Shown here: piece by piece, positions 30,560 to 42,729 of the stretch | Position numbering within the stretch: the stretch's first letter is position 1 | Layout: every line of letters begins with the position of its first letter | Source: Luidia sarsii | Taxonomy: Eukaryota > Echinodermata > Asteroidea > Paxillosida > Luidiidae | Reading direction: 5' to 3' | DNA: 64,000 bases | NCBI GenBank assembly: GCA_949987565.1 | Contig: CATLJK010000002.1 | Location: forward strand, 29,234 to 93,233 | Notes under the pieces: model-generated | What the model was told of the DNA's origin: nothing | The model's database searches: none | Seen by the model: the letters and a program-made list of their open reading frames with translations, nothing else | Program-made: the position numbers and the translations under genes

Positions 30560-31690
30560 GGTGTTAAAAAAAACTCCCGCAACCACCAACGTCGCATGTG
30601 GCGCATCCTGATGTGTCGGTGTGATGCTGGGACTGTCCTCATAATCCAGGTTCGCGTCTTCGTACAGGGACACATGCTTTGGGTCGACTCGGCGGCCAAG
30701 GTGGCTGATGTACCGCCGGCATTTCTCTGCATTGACCTCATTTCTCCAGAAATCACTGATGCCTTTGACGAGTTGATCCTTCGTTGTGGGCTTGACATGT
30801 TTCCGGAGGTCTGCCCACAGACATTCAATGGGGTTGAGATCAGGCGACTCTGCTGGGAAAGGCATCCAATTTATACTCATCATTCTCTTTCATAGGATTT
30901 TTTGTGTAACCGCTAATTGTGTGCGTTGGACAATTGTCCTGTTGAAACCTGTGACCATTTGGAAATTTACATTCGATGAATGGCTTCAACTGCCCTCGCA
31001 AAATTTGGTCCGCATAAAAACTTGGTGCCCGCATAATGCCTCTAAAAATGGCAATCCCCGGGGAGCCTTTCTTGGATATACATGACCATACATGTACCTT
31101 TAGAGGGTGTTTCGGTTTGCCTCTCGGTATGGATGGGGAGGTGTTTTTTTCGAAAGCATCTTTTGGCATGGCGTTCGATTTGTACGCTGCACTCATCGGA
31201 AAAAAATTACATCGTCGAACCTTTCCTTATCACTTAGGCATTTCTGGGCAAAAGCCAGTCGAAGAGACCGGTTCGCTTTGGCAGTAGTGCGTCCCACTAC
31301 TTACCCACTGAAGCTTCTTTCGAGCTCTCCGAATCAAGGATTCGGGCAGATGCACGGCTGTCTTCTCCTGTATGATTTGCTGGAGATCTTGGGCACTAAT
31401 TAGCTCGTTGTTTTCTTACAGACTATGGTCGACGATGTCACGCATTTCATCTGTGATCTTGCTCCGGCGTCCGGACCTTGGCCTGTCGACAAGACAGTCG
31501 TCTGTCCTTGCCTTTTGCAGAAATCTTGAGATACCCCTCATTGCAAGGCAGCGCTGATGTTGTCTGCAGCGAGATCTGCTTTGATAGCCCGCCTGGTGTA
31601 CCCCTTTTGGTCAAGAATCACAATTCGTCGACGAGTTGAAGAATTGTATTCGTGTCATACTCATGACTCGGTTCAGAGCGTAATGATTGC
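30560..31690 (-). pseudogene. Tc1-like transposase, frameshifted
   Basis: Minus strand, N to C: an AT-hook-like DRPRSGRRSKITDEMRDIVD (about 31,490-31,430), a helix-turn-helix stretch ISAQDLQQIIQEKTAVHLPE, an SDEC first-aspartate box near 31,200, HVWSCISKKG near 31,090, FQQDNCPTH with the second Asp near 30,935, and SPDLNPIECLWADLRKHV with the catalytic Glu near 30,835. Frames change at the T-run near 31,200 and again near 30,860, and a stop lies near 31,420. DDE Tc1/mariner transposases cut and paste at TA. This copy is dead. Terminal repeats were not located. Confidence 0.85.
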
Positions 31691-33680
31691 TTGCGAAGTA
31701 CGAGCCGAATATATTATCTGCAAGTCTCCGGTTGTTTATTTCATGGTGTTGGGTAAGCAATAAGACTCGTCAAACACATGGAAGTCGGTAAACTCAGCCC
31801 GGAAATAAATAATAAAAATAAAAGCAGTCGTCGGCACAGCCTGTAATATCAATGAAATTTCCTCAGATATGTAAGCCATGTACGTTAGTTGAACTATACC
31901 TCCATGGTTGAACAGAGCTCGACCTTAGTTAGTATTATTATAGCACCATGGAAAATACTAGCCCAACGGTCATTGTAAAAAAAAAAAAAAAAAAAAATGC
32001 GGGCTTGTATATTTCCCTAACCAACTTTACTCGCAACTTCGCAAGGATTGCTTTAATATGCACTTCCTCCATGATGCTTCATGGTACTACTACAGATAGA
32101 TCTGATTGAACAAAACAAGGCAGAACTACATGTACGAATGACCGAAGCCTAAAATCCACATCTCTCCTTAACTACATGTAGTTATTCTGATAATTATGTC
32201 GCCGAATTGAGTTAATTTATTTCACATTCGGCATGGTTTTTTTTCTGCCTGTACATGTGTCTTGTCCATGTACCCATAGGCCACCTGCACTTAAATAGTA
32301 CACTTGGTACATGTACGTGGACGGACATGTATAGTATTACCCATGTTTACGTTCGCGTCTATAATTTGTATGGTGGCAACCATGACCGTGTTGTTTCGTA
32401 GCTAGCTCTATTGCACATGTATTGTAACTCCAATCTCCATGCTCCAATGCACAGACTGACACTGCGTCGTTCCTGTGTACAGTATGTGTACATGTACGTT
32501 AATGTACAGTATGTACAGTAAATGTAAGTACGTATATGTAGTACATGTACATGTACATGTACACTGCACATCGTGCACACTGTACTTAGGCCTACCATGG
32601 ATCATGGAGGAATAAGGAGAGAGGGCCTACGGCCTACCGGTACTCAGTGCTTTTGAAAGAGGTCTTTGTTTTTCTTGTTTGTCATATATTCAGGAAAGGT
32701 TTTTGTTATTGTGAATTGTTACATGAAAGATGTTTTTTTTTTTTTTTTTTTTTTTTTTGGGGGGGGGGGGCGTGTGCGGAATTAGTTATTACATGTAGAT
32801 GTAAGCTAGCATTGGTTACTGGAGGGGTATTACTTTAATTAAATAAACAGAATCAATTAATGACTTAAGTTGTCCAGTATTATAAAAAACTGATAGAATA
32901 ACATTGCTTCTTCAGGAGGCCATGTTCTTTGCCCGCTCAATTGTTGTTCACTTGGTCATGATATTTAGTTGTACGGTGTACAATAAAGATATTTAGACTT
33001 AAATTAAGAGCATATCAAGACCTTTTTTCTTACAATGGAACTGCGCGTGGCTCCATTTATTGCATCATCAAAGAAAACACTAAATTCTCAAGCAGAAATT
33101 ACAACATCGAAGAAAAGTGAGTAATACAATAGAGTTTAATCAAACTTTAGTGTTTAATATTTGTAATATTTGTCTATTCATTCATTATCCACTTCATGTT
33201 TTTACTTTTTTACAGCATGTTTCTAATTGGTAATTTAGTAAGTTTTCATTTGTTTCTGGCAATAATGATAATTTTTTTATTTTACCTGTTTTTAATTACA
33301 AATGTCAACTTTCAATCAACAAAATGGTTTTTGAAGTACCCGTAACTCAAAACAGTTTTACCTCAACATCTGTTTAGATTGTGTTCTCTATCCAATCCAA
33401 CATGATAACTCTTTGTACATTTCCGACAGAACCGTATACGTGTTTGGTGGGCAAAATGAAACTTGACTTCCAGACAGTTCAACTGTTTAAAATTAACAAT
33501 ATTTTTTCGACAAGTCAAGAGAAATAGGATCTCCTTTCATGTAATTTCGGAACTCTTACCTGTATACCAATACTAGAGTGTACAAAGACATTTTCAGGTG
33601 AAAAATCTGCACAAATTGCAATGACAAAATTTCACATTGGGGCACTTTGGTAACATTTCTTACCAGAAAGAATGAATGCT
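31691..33680. other. Intergenic with homopolymers and microsatellite
   Basis: Contains a poly-A run at 31,977-31,997, possibly the tail of a retroposed sequence, a palindromic acatgtac/gtacatgt cluster at 32,480-32,570, and a T-run joined to a G-run at 32,731-32,770. No gene was recognised. 33,000-33,680 is plain AT-rich sequence. Confidence 0.45.
32459..32572. repeat. GTACATGTAC palindromic microsatellite
   Basis: Dense overlapping gtac, acatgt and acagta words, ending in four tandem acatgt copies near 32,540-32,560. Confidence 0.75.
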
Positions 33681-33686
33681 TTTTGT

Positions 33687-35820
33687 TCATTCAAAAAGAA
33701 TATTCAGAAAACAATGTTGAAGTGCATTTGTATGCTGCAAATACATATTATACAATTCCTGCATCATGTGTTTTTTCAGCAGTGCACGGCATGCTACATC
33801 AATGGCTTTGCAGCATAATCTCCATTCCGCATCTTGTGCAGTTTTGTTTGGAAAATCCACAAACTTAAGGAAGTTTTCAGAAGTGTATTCAGCCGCTGCA
33901 TGGATTCTCTCCAGCAGTTGTCGATTACTTATGTCAGCATTATTCACCAAATCAGCTCCATCACCACCACCATCCACTTCATCGCTTTCACTACTTGCTT
34001 CACCACCATCATCATCAATGTCCACCACATTAGCTACATCACCACCATCATCCACTTCATCGCTTTCACTACCTGCTTCACCACCATCATCATCAATGTC
34101 CATCACATTAGCTCCATCACCACCACCATCCACTTCATCGCTTTCACTACCTGCTTCACCACCATCATCATCAATGTCCACCACATTAGCTCCATCACCA
34201 CCACCATCCACTTCATCGCTTTCACTACCTGCTTCACCACCATCATCATCAATGACCACCCCATCAGCTACATCACCACCACCATCCACTTCATCGCTTT
34301 CACTACCTGCTTCACCACCATCATCATCAATGTCCACACCATCAGCTACATCACCACCACCATCCACTTCATCGCTTTCACTACCTGCTTCACCACCATC
34401 ATCATCAATGTCCATCACATTAGCTACATCACCACCACCATCCACTTCATCGCTTTCACTACCTGTTTCACCACCATCATCATCAATGTCCACCCCATCA
34501 GCTACATCACCACCACCATCCACTTCATCGCTTTCACTACCTGCTTCACCACCATCATCATCAATGTCCATCACATTAGCTACATCACCATCCACTTCAT
34601 CGCTTTCACTACTTGCTTCACCACCATCATTATCAATGTCCATCACATTAGCTACATCACCACCATCATCCACTTCATCGCTTTCACTACCTGCTTCACC
34701 ACCATCATCATCAATGTTCACCCCATCAGCTACATCACCACCATCATCCACTTCATCGCTTTTACTTCTTGCTTCAACACCATCATCATCAATGTCCACC
34801 CCATCAGCTACATCACCACCACCATCCACTTCATCGCTTTCACTACCTGCTTCACCACCATCATCATCAATGTCCATCACATTAGCTACATCACCACCAC
34901 CATCCACTTCATCTCTTATACTACCTGCTTCACCACCATCATCATCAATGTCCACCCCATCAGCTACATCACCACCACCATCCACTTCATCGCTTTCACT
35001 ACCTGCTTCACCACCATCATCATCAATGTCCATCACATTAGCTACATAACCACCACCATCCACTTCATCGCTTTCACTACTTGCTTCACCACCATCATCA
35101 TCAATGTCCACCCCATCAGCTACATCACCACCACCATCCACTTCATCGCTTTCACTACCTGCTTCACCACCATCATCATCAATGTCCATCACATTAGCTA
35201 CATCACCACCATCATCCACTTCATCGCTTTCACTACTTGCTTCACCACCATCATTATCAATGTCCATCACATTAGCTACATCACCACCATCATCCACTTC
35301 ATCGCTTTCACTACCTGCTTCACCACCATCATCATCAATGTTCACCCCATCAGCTACATCACCACCATCATCCACTTCATCGCTTTTACTTCTTGCTTCA
35401 ACACCATCATCATCAATGTCCACCCCATCAGCTACATCACCACCACCATCCACTTCATCGCTTTCACTACCTGCTTCACCACCATCATCATCAATGTCCA
35501 TCACATTAGCTACGTCACCACCACCATCCACTTCATCGCTTTCACTACCTGCTTCATCACCACCATCATCATCAATGTCCATCACATTAGCTACATCACC
35601 ACCACCATCCACTTCATCGCTTTCACTACCTGCTTCACCACCATCATTATCAATGTCCATCACATTAGCTACATCACCACCACCATCCACTTCATCGCTT
35701 TCACTACCTGCTTCACCACCATCATTATCAATGTCCATCACATTAGCTACATCACCACCATCATCCACTTCATTGCTTTCACTAACTGCTTCACCACCAT
35801 CATTATCAATGTCCATCACA
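33687..35820 (-). CDS. C-terminal part of an acidic repeat protein
   Basis: The minus-strand frame has about 24-27 repeats of 26 residues (consensus includes SESDEVDGGGDVANVMDIDD), then a unique, non-acidic C-terminal region of about 90 residues containing NRQLLERIHAAAEYTSENF and DAEWRLCCKAIDVACRALLK, ending at a stop near 33,687. Within this stretch every unit length change is a multiple of three, which suggests constraint. The tail is predicted helical; no family is recognised. Further right the frame is broken by 4-bp insertions, so the upstream limit and start are unknown, and an exon structure is likely. A plain satellite next to a chance frame is the alternative. Confidence 0.45.
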
Positions 35821-38800
35821 TTTGCTTCATCGATCACCACCATCATCCACTTCATCGCTTTCACTACCTGCTTCATCACCATCATTATCAATATCCATCA
35901 CATTAGCTACATCACCACCATCATCCACTTCATTGCTTTCACTAACTGCTTCACCACCATCATTATCAATGTCCATCACATTAGCTACATCACCACCATC
36001 ATCCACTCCATCGCTTTCACTACTTGCTTCACCACCATCATCATCAATGTCCATCACATTAGCTACATTACCACCATCATCCACTTCATCACTTTCACTA
36101 CTTGCTTCACCACCATCATTATCAATGTCCATCACATTAGCTACATCACCACCACCATCCACTTCATCGCTTTCACTAACTGCTTCACCACCATCATTAT
36201 CAATGTCCATCACATTAGCTACATCACCACCATCATCCACTTCATCGCTTTCACTACCTGCTTCATCACCATCATTATCAATATCCATCACATTAGCTAC
36301 ATCACCACCATCATCCACTTCATTGCTTTCACTAACTGCTTCACCACCATCATCATCAATATCCATCACATTAGCTACATCACCACCATCATCCACTCCA
36401 TCGCTTTCACTACTTGCTTCACCACCAATCATCATCAATGTCCATCACATTAGCTACATTACCACCATCATCCACTTCATCACTTTCACTACTTGCTTCA
36501 CCACCATCATTATCAATGTCCATCATATTAGCTACATCACCACCATCATCCACTTCATTGCTTTCACTAACTGCTTCACCACCATCATTATCAATGTCCA
36601 TCACATAATTAGCTTCATCGATCACCACCATCATCCACTTCATTGCTTTCACTACCTGCTTCACCACCATCATCATCAATGTCCATCACATTAGCTACAT
36701 CACCACCACAATCCACTTCATCGCTTTCACTAACTGCTTCACCACCATCATTATCAATGTCCATCACATAATTAGCTTCATCGATCACCACCATCATCCA
36801 CTTCATTGCTTTCACTACCTGCTTCACCACCATCATCATCAATGTCCATCACATTAGCTACATCACCACCACCATCCACTTCATCGCTTTCACTACTTGC
36901 TTCGCCACCATCATCATCAATGTCCATCACATTAGCTACATCACCACCACCATCCACTTCATCGCTTTCACTACTTGCTTCACCACCATCATCATCAATG
37001 TCCATCACATTAGCTACATCACCACCATCGTCCACTTCATCGCTTTCACTACTTGCTTCACCACCATCATCATCAATGTCCATCACATTAGCTACATCAC
37101 CACCACCATCCACTTCATCGCTTTCACTACTTGCTTCACCACCATCATCATCAATGTCCATCACATTAGCTACATCACCACCACCATCCACTTCATCACT
37201 TTCACTACTTGCTTCACCACCATCATCATCAATGTCCATCACACTAGCTACATCACCACCACCATCCACTTCATCGCTTTCACTACTTGCTTCACCACCA
37301 TCATTATCAATGTCCATCACATTAGCTACATCACCACCACCATCCACTTCATCGCTTTCACTACCTGCTTCACCACCATCATTATCAATGTCCATCACAT
37401 TAGCTACATCACCACCACCATCCACTTCATCGCTTTCACTACTTGCTTCGCCACCATCATCATCAATGTCCATCACATTAGCTACATCACCACCACCATC
37501 CACTTCATCGCTTTCACTACTTGCTTCACCACCATCATCATCAATGTCCATCACATTAGCTACATCACCACCATCGTCCACTTCATCGCTTTCACTACTT
37601 GCTTCACCACCATCATCATCAATGTCCATCACATTAGCTACATCACCACCACCATCCACTTCATCGCTTTCACTACTTGCTTCACCACCATCATCATCAA
37701 TGTCCATCACATTAGCTACATCACCACCACCATCCACTTCATCACTTTCACTACTTGCTTCACCACCATCATCATCAATGTCCATCACACTAGCTACATC
37801 ACCACCACCATCCACTTCATCGCTTTCACTACTTGCTTCACCACCATCATTATCAATGTCCATCACATTAGCTACATCACCACCACCATCCACTTCATCG
37901 CTTTCACTACTTGCTTCACCACCATCATTATCAATGTCCATCACATTAGCTACATCACCACCACCATCCACTTCATCGCTTTCACTACCTGCTTCACCAC
38001 CATCATCATCAATGTCCATCACATTAGCTACATCACCACCACCATCCACTTCATCGCTTTCACTACTTGCTTCACCACCATCATCATCAATGTCCACCCC
38101 ATCAGCTACATCACCACCACCATCCACTTCATCGCTTTCAATACCTGCTTCACCACCATCATCATCAATGTCCATCACATTAGCTACGTCACCACCACCA
38201 TCCACTTCATCGCTTTCACTACCTGCTTCATCACCACCATCATCATCAATGTCCATCACATTAGCTACATCACCACCACCATCCACTTCATCGCTTTCAC
38301 TACCTGCTTCACCACCATCATTATCAATGTCCATCACATTAGCTACATCACCACCACCATCCACTTCATCGCTTTCACTACTTGCTTCACCACCATCATC
38401 ATCAATGTCCATCACATTAGCTACATCACCACCATCGTCCACTTCATCGCTTTCACTACTTGCTTCACCACCATCATCATCGATGTCCATCACATTAGCT
38501 ACATCACCACCATCGTCCACTTCATCGCTTTCACTACTTGCTTCACCACCATCATCATCAATGTCCATCACATTAGCTACATCACCACCACCATCCACTT
38601 CATCGCTTTCACTACTTGCTTCACCACCATCATCATCAATGTCCATCACATTAGCTACATCACCACCACCATCCACTTCATCACTTTCACTACTTGCTTC
38701 ACCACCATCATCATCAATGTCCATCACACTAGCTACATCACCACCACCATCCACTTCATCGCTTTCACTACTTGCTTCACCACCATCATCATCAATGTCC

Positions 38801-41800
38801 ATCACATTAGCTACATCACCACCACCATCCACTTCATCACTTTCACTACTTGCTTCACCACCATCATCATCAATGTCCATCACACTAGCTACATCACCAC
38901 CACCATCCACTTCATCGCTTTCACTACTTGCTTCACCACCATCATTATCAATGTCCATCACACTAGCTACATCACCACCATCATCCACTTCATTGCTTTC
39001 ACTAACTGCTTCACCACCATTATTATCAATGTCCATCACATTAGCTTCATCGATCACCACCATCATCCACTTCATCGCTTTCACTACCTGCTTCATCACC
39101 ATCATTATCAATATCCATCACATTAGCTACATCACCACCATCATCCACTTCATTGCTTTCACTAACTGCTTCACCACCATCATCATCAATGTCCATCACA
39201 TTAGCTACATCACCACCATCATCCACTCCATCGCTTTCACTACTTGCTTCACCACCATCATCATCAATGTCCATCACATTAGCTACATTACCACCATCAT
39301 CCACTTCATCACTTTCACTACTTGCTTCACCACCATCATTATCAATGTCCATCATATTAGCTACATCACCACCATCATCCACTTCATTGCTTTCACTAAC
39401 TGCTTCACCACCATCATTATCAATGTCCATCACATAATTAGCTTCATCGATCACCACCATCATCCACTTCATTGCTTTCACTACCTGCTTCACCACCATC
39501 ATCATCAATGTCCATCACATTAGCTACATCACCACCACAATCCACTTCATCGCTTTCACTAACTGCTTCACCACCATCATTATCAATGTCCATCACATAA
39601 TTAGCTTCATCGATCACCACCATCATCCACTTCATTGCTTTCACTACCTGCTTCACCACCATCATCATCAATGTCCATCACATTAGCTACATCACCACCA
39701 CCATCCACTTCATCGCTTTCACTACTTGCTTCGCCACCATCATCATCAATGTCCATCACATTAGCTACATCACCACCACCATCCACTTCATCGCTTTCAC
39801 TACTTGCTTCACCACCATCATCATCAATGTCCATCACATTAGCTACATCACCACCATCGTCCACTTCATCGCTTTCACTACTTGCTTCACCACCATCATC
39901 ATCAATGTCCACCCCATCAGCTACATCACCACCACCATCCACTTCATCGCTTTCACTACCTGCTTCACCACCATCATCATCAATGTCCATCACATTAGCT
40001 ACGTCACCACCACCATCCACTTCATCGCTTTCACTACCTGCTTCATCACCACCATCATCATCAATGTCCATCACATTAGCTACATCACCACCACCATCCA
40101 CTTCATCGCTTTCACTACCTGCTTCACCACCATCATTATCAATGTCCATCACATTAGCTACATCACCACCACCATCCACTTCATCGCTTTCACTACTTGC
40201 TTCACCACCATCATCATCAATGTCCATCACATTAGCTACATCACCACCATCGTCCACTTCATCGCTTTCACTACTTGCTTCACCACCATCATCATCGATG
40301 TCCATCACATTAGCTACATCACCACCATCGTCCACTTCATCGCTTTCACTACTTGCTTCACCACCATCATCATCAATGTCCATCACATTAGCTACATCAC
40401 CACCACCATCCACTTCATCGCTTTCACTACTTGCTTCACCACCATCATCATCAATGTCCATCACATTAGCTACATCACCACCACCATCCACTTCATCACT
40501 TTCACTACTTGCTTCACCACCATCATCATCAATGTCCATCACACTAGCTACATCACCACCACCATCCACTTCATCGCTTTCACTACTTGCTTCACCACCA
40601 TCATCATCAATGTCCATCACATTAGCTACATCACCACCACCATCCACTTCATCACTTTCACTACTTGCTTCACCACCATCATCATCAATGTCCATCACAC
40701 TAGCTACATCACCACCACCATCCACTTCATCGCTTTCACTACTTGCTTCACCACCATCATTATCAATGTCCATCACATTAGCTACATCACCACCATCATC
40801 CACTTCATTGCTTTCACTAACTGCTTCACCACCATTATTATCAATGTCCATCACATTAGCTTCATCGATCACCACCATCATCCACTTCATCGCTTTCACT
40901 ACCTGCTTCATCACCATCATTATCAATATCCATCACATTAGCTACATCACCACCATCATCCACTTCATTGCTTTCACTAACTGCTTCACCACCATCATCA
41001 TCAATGTCCATCACATTAGCTACATCACCACCATCATCCACTCCATCGCTTTCACTACTTGCTTCACCACCATCATCATCAATGTCCATCACATTAGCTA
41101 CATTACCACCATCATCCACTTCATCACTTTCACTACTTGCTTCACCACCATCATTATCAATGTCCATCATATTAGCTACATCACCACCATCATCCACTTC
41201 ATTGCTTTCACTAACTGCTTCACCACCATCATTATCAATGTCCATCACATAATTAGCTTCATCGATCACCACCATCATCCACTTCATTGCTTTCACTACC
41301 TGCTTCACCACCATCATCATCAATGTCCATCACATTAGCTACATCACCACCACCATCCACTTCATCACTTTCACTACTTGCTTCACCACCATCATCATCA
41401 ATGTCCATCACACTAGCTACATCACCACCACCATCCACTTCATCGCTTTCACTACTTGCTTCACCACCATCATTATCAATGTCCATCACATTAGCTACAT
41501 CACCACCACCATCCACTTCATCGCTTTCACTACTTGCTTCACCACCATCATTATCAATGTCCATCACATTAGCTACATCACCACCACCATCCACTTCATC
41601 GCTTTCACTACCTGCTTCACCACCATCATCATCAATGTCCATCACATTAGCTACATCACCACCACCATCCACTTCATCGCTTTCACTACTTGCTTCACCA
41701 CCATCATCATCAATGTCCACCCCATCAGCTACATCACCACCACCATCCACTTCATCGCTTTCACTACCTGCTTCACCACCATCATCATCAATGTCCATCA

Positions 41801-42032
41801 CATTAGCTACGTCACCACCACCATCCACTTCATCGCTTTCACTACCTGCTTCATCACCACCATCATCATCAATGTCCATCACATTAGCTACATCACCACC
41901 ACCATCCACTTCATCGCTTTCACTACCTGCTTCACCACCATCATTATCAATGTCCATCACATTAGCTACATCACCACCACCATCCACTTCATCGCTTTCA
42001 CTACTTGCTTCACCACCATCATCATCAATGTC
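33955..42032. repeat. 78-bp minisatellite array, about 100 units, with higher-order duplications
   Basis: The unit (tgcttcaccaccatcatc ... cacttcatcgctttcactac) is 78 bp. Variants include tac/ttg and acc/atc changes, an in-frame extra atc, and a +4 gatc insertion (gcttcatcgatcacc) seen near 35,828, 36,617, 36,783, 39,052, 39,450, 39,612, 40,867 and 41,270. A block of about 1.1-1.2 kb (about 38,400-39,600) recurs at an offset of 1,815 bp (about 40,215-41,415). The array is cut at 42,032 by the start of the BEL/Pao LTR. Confidence 0.97.
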
Positions 42033-42692
42033 TGTTGTGGATAGGATGTAAAAAAGTTTGTTGAGGTCATAGGCTCTCCTCCTGTAGACACACGAGGGCG
42101 CTGTTCCGTTGACAACGGTGCAGCTCTACAGTTCAGTTATATTTCGGTTACAGCGATCTTGCTACATTGTCAAATACTCCACCTTGATTTCCCCCTAATG
42201 CGCCCAATGATGTAAGTGCACTTTATTTTCTTGAAGGATAATTGTTATAGAGTAAAATGAATATAATTTTCTTTATAGTCCAGATAGAATAATAGTGAAA
42301 TTTCAGTCCCTAAATTTAACCTTCCATACTTGTGGTAATGTAATTATGTCATTGTTTAACTGTGCAGCAGATATATACATTTTGTTGTTCTGAAGAGAGC
42401 TACATGTATTTCCCAGTTTGGTAATGTACTGTTTGATCATTCTAAGAGGGGAGTACATATCATTTTTGGTTTCTTGTAACATTCTAAGCAAGTTGATTTA
42501 TTTATTTGGAGACTTTAGCCACAGAAGGAGCACTTTCAGAAATACTCAACTTGGTTTGTTTTGTCTTTTGAATGTTTAATTTACAGATTGAACTCTTTGC
42601 CATCTCACAAGTAAAACCAGAATACAATATGAGTGGTGATTAGTACATAACATTTATGCGTCGGTGGAATATTTATTGAAGTGTCCGTTACA
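42033..42692 (+). repeat. 5' LTR of the BEL/Pao element
   Basis: Starts TGTTGTGGATAGGATG and ends GTGTCCGTTACA. It matches 48,818-49,477 at a constant offset of 6,785 with no difference seen. It should carry the promoter and polyadenylation signals; none was assigned with confidence. Sequence just downstream (tcaagttcaatatcagcg) is where a tRNA primer site should lie, but no match to a tRNA 3' end is obvious. Confidence 0.97.
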
Positions 42693-42729
42693 TCAAGTTC
42701 AATATCAGCGTCCAAAGAGAAACGACAGG

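Noticed and set aside
33766..42051. Very long plus-strand frames rich in Ser/Pro/Thr or Ile/Thr/His across the 78-bp array
   Set aside because: Seventy-eight is a multiple of three, so several frames stay open by periodicity. Only the minus-strand frame at the left edge continues into unique protein-like sequence.
42664..42729. Upstream extension of the BEL/Pao polyprotein
   Set aside because: It would start at GTG inside the LTR. The first ATG at 42,730 lies just past the LTR and is the sensible start.
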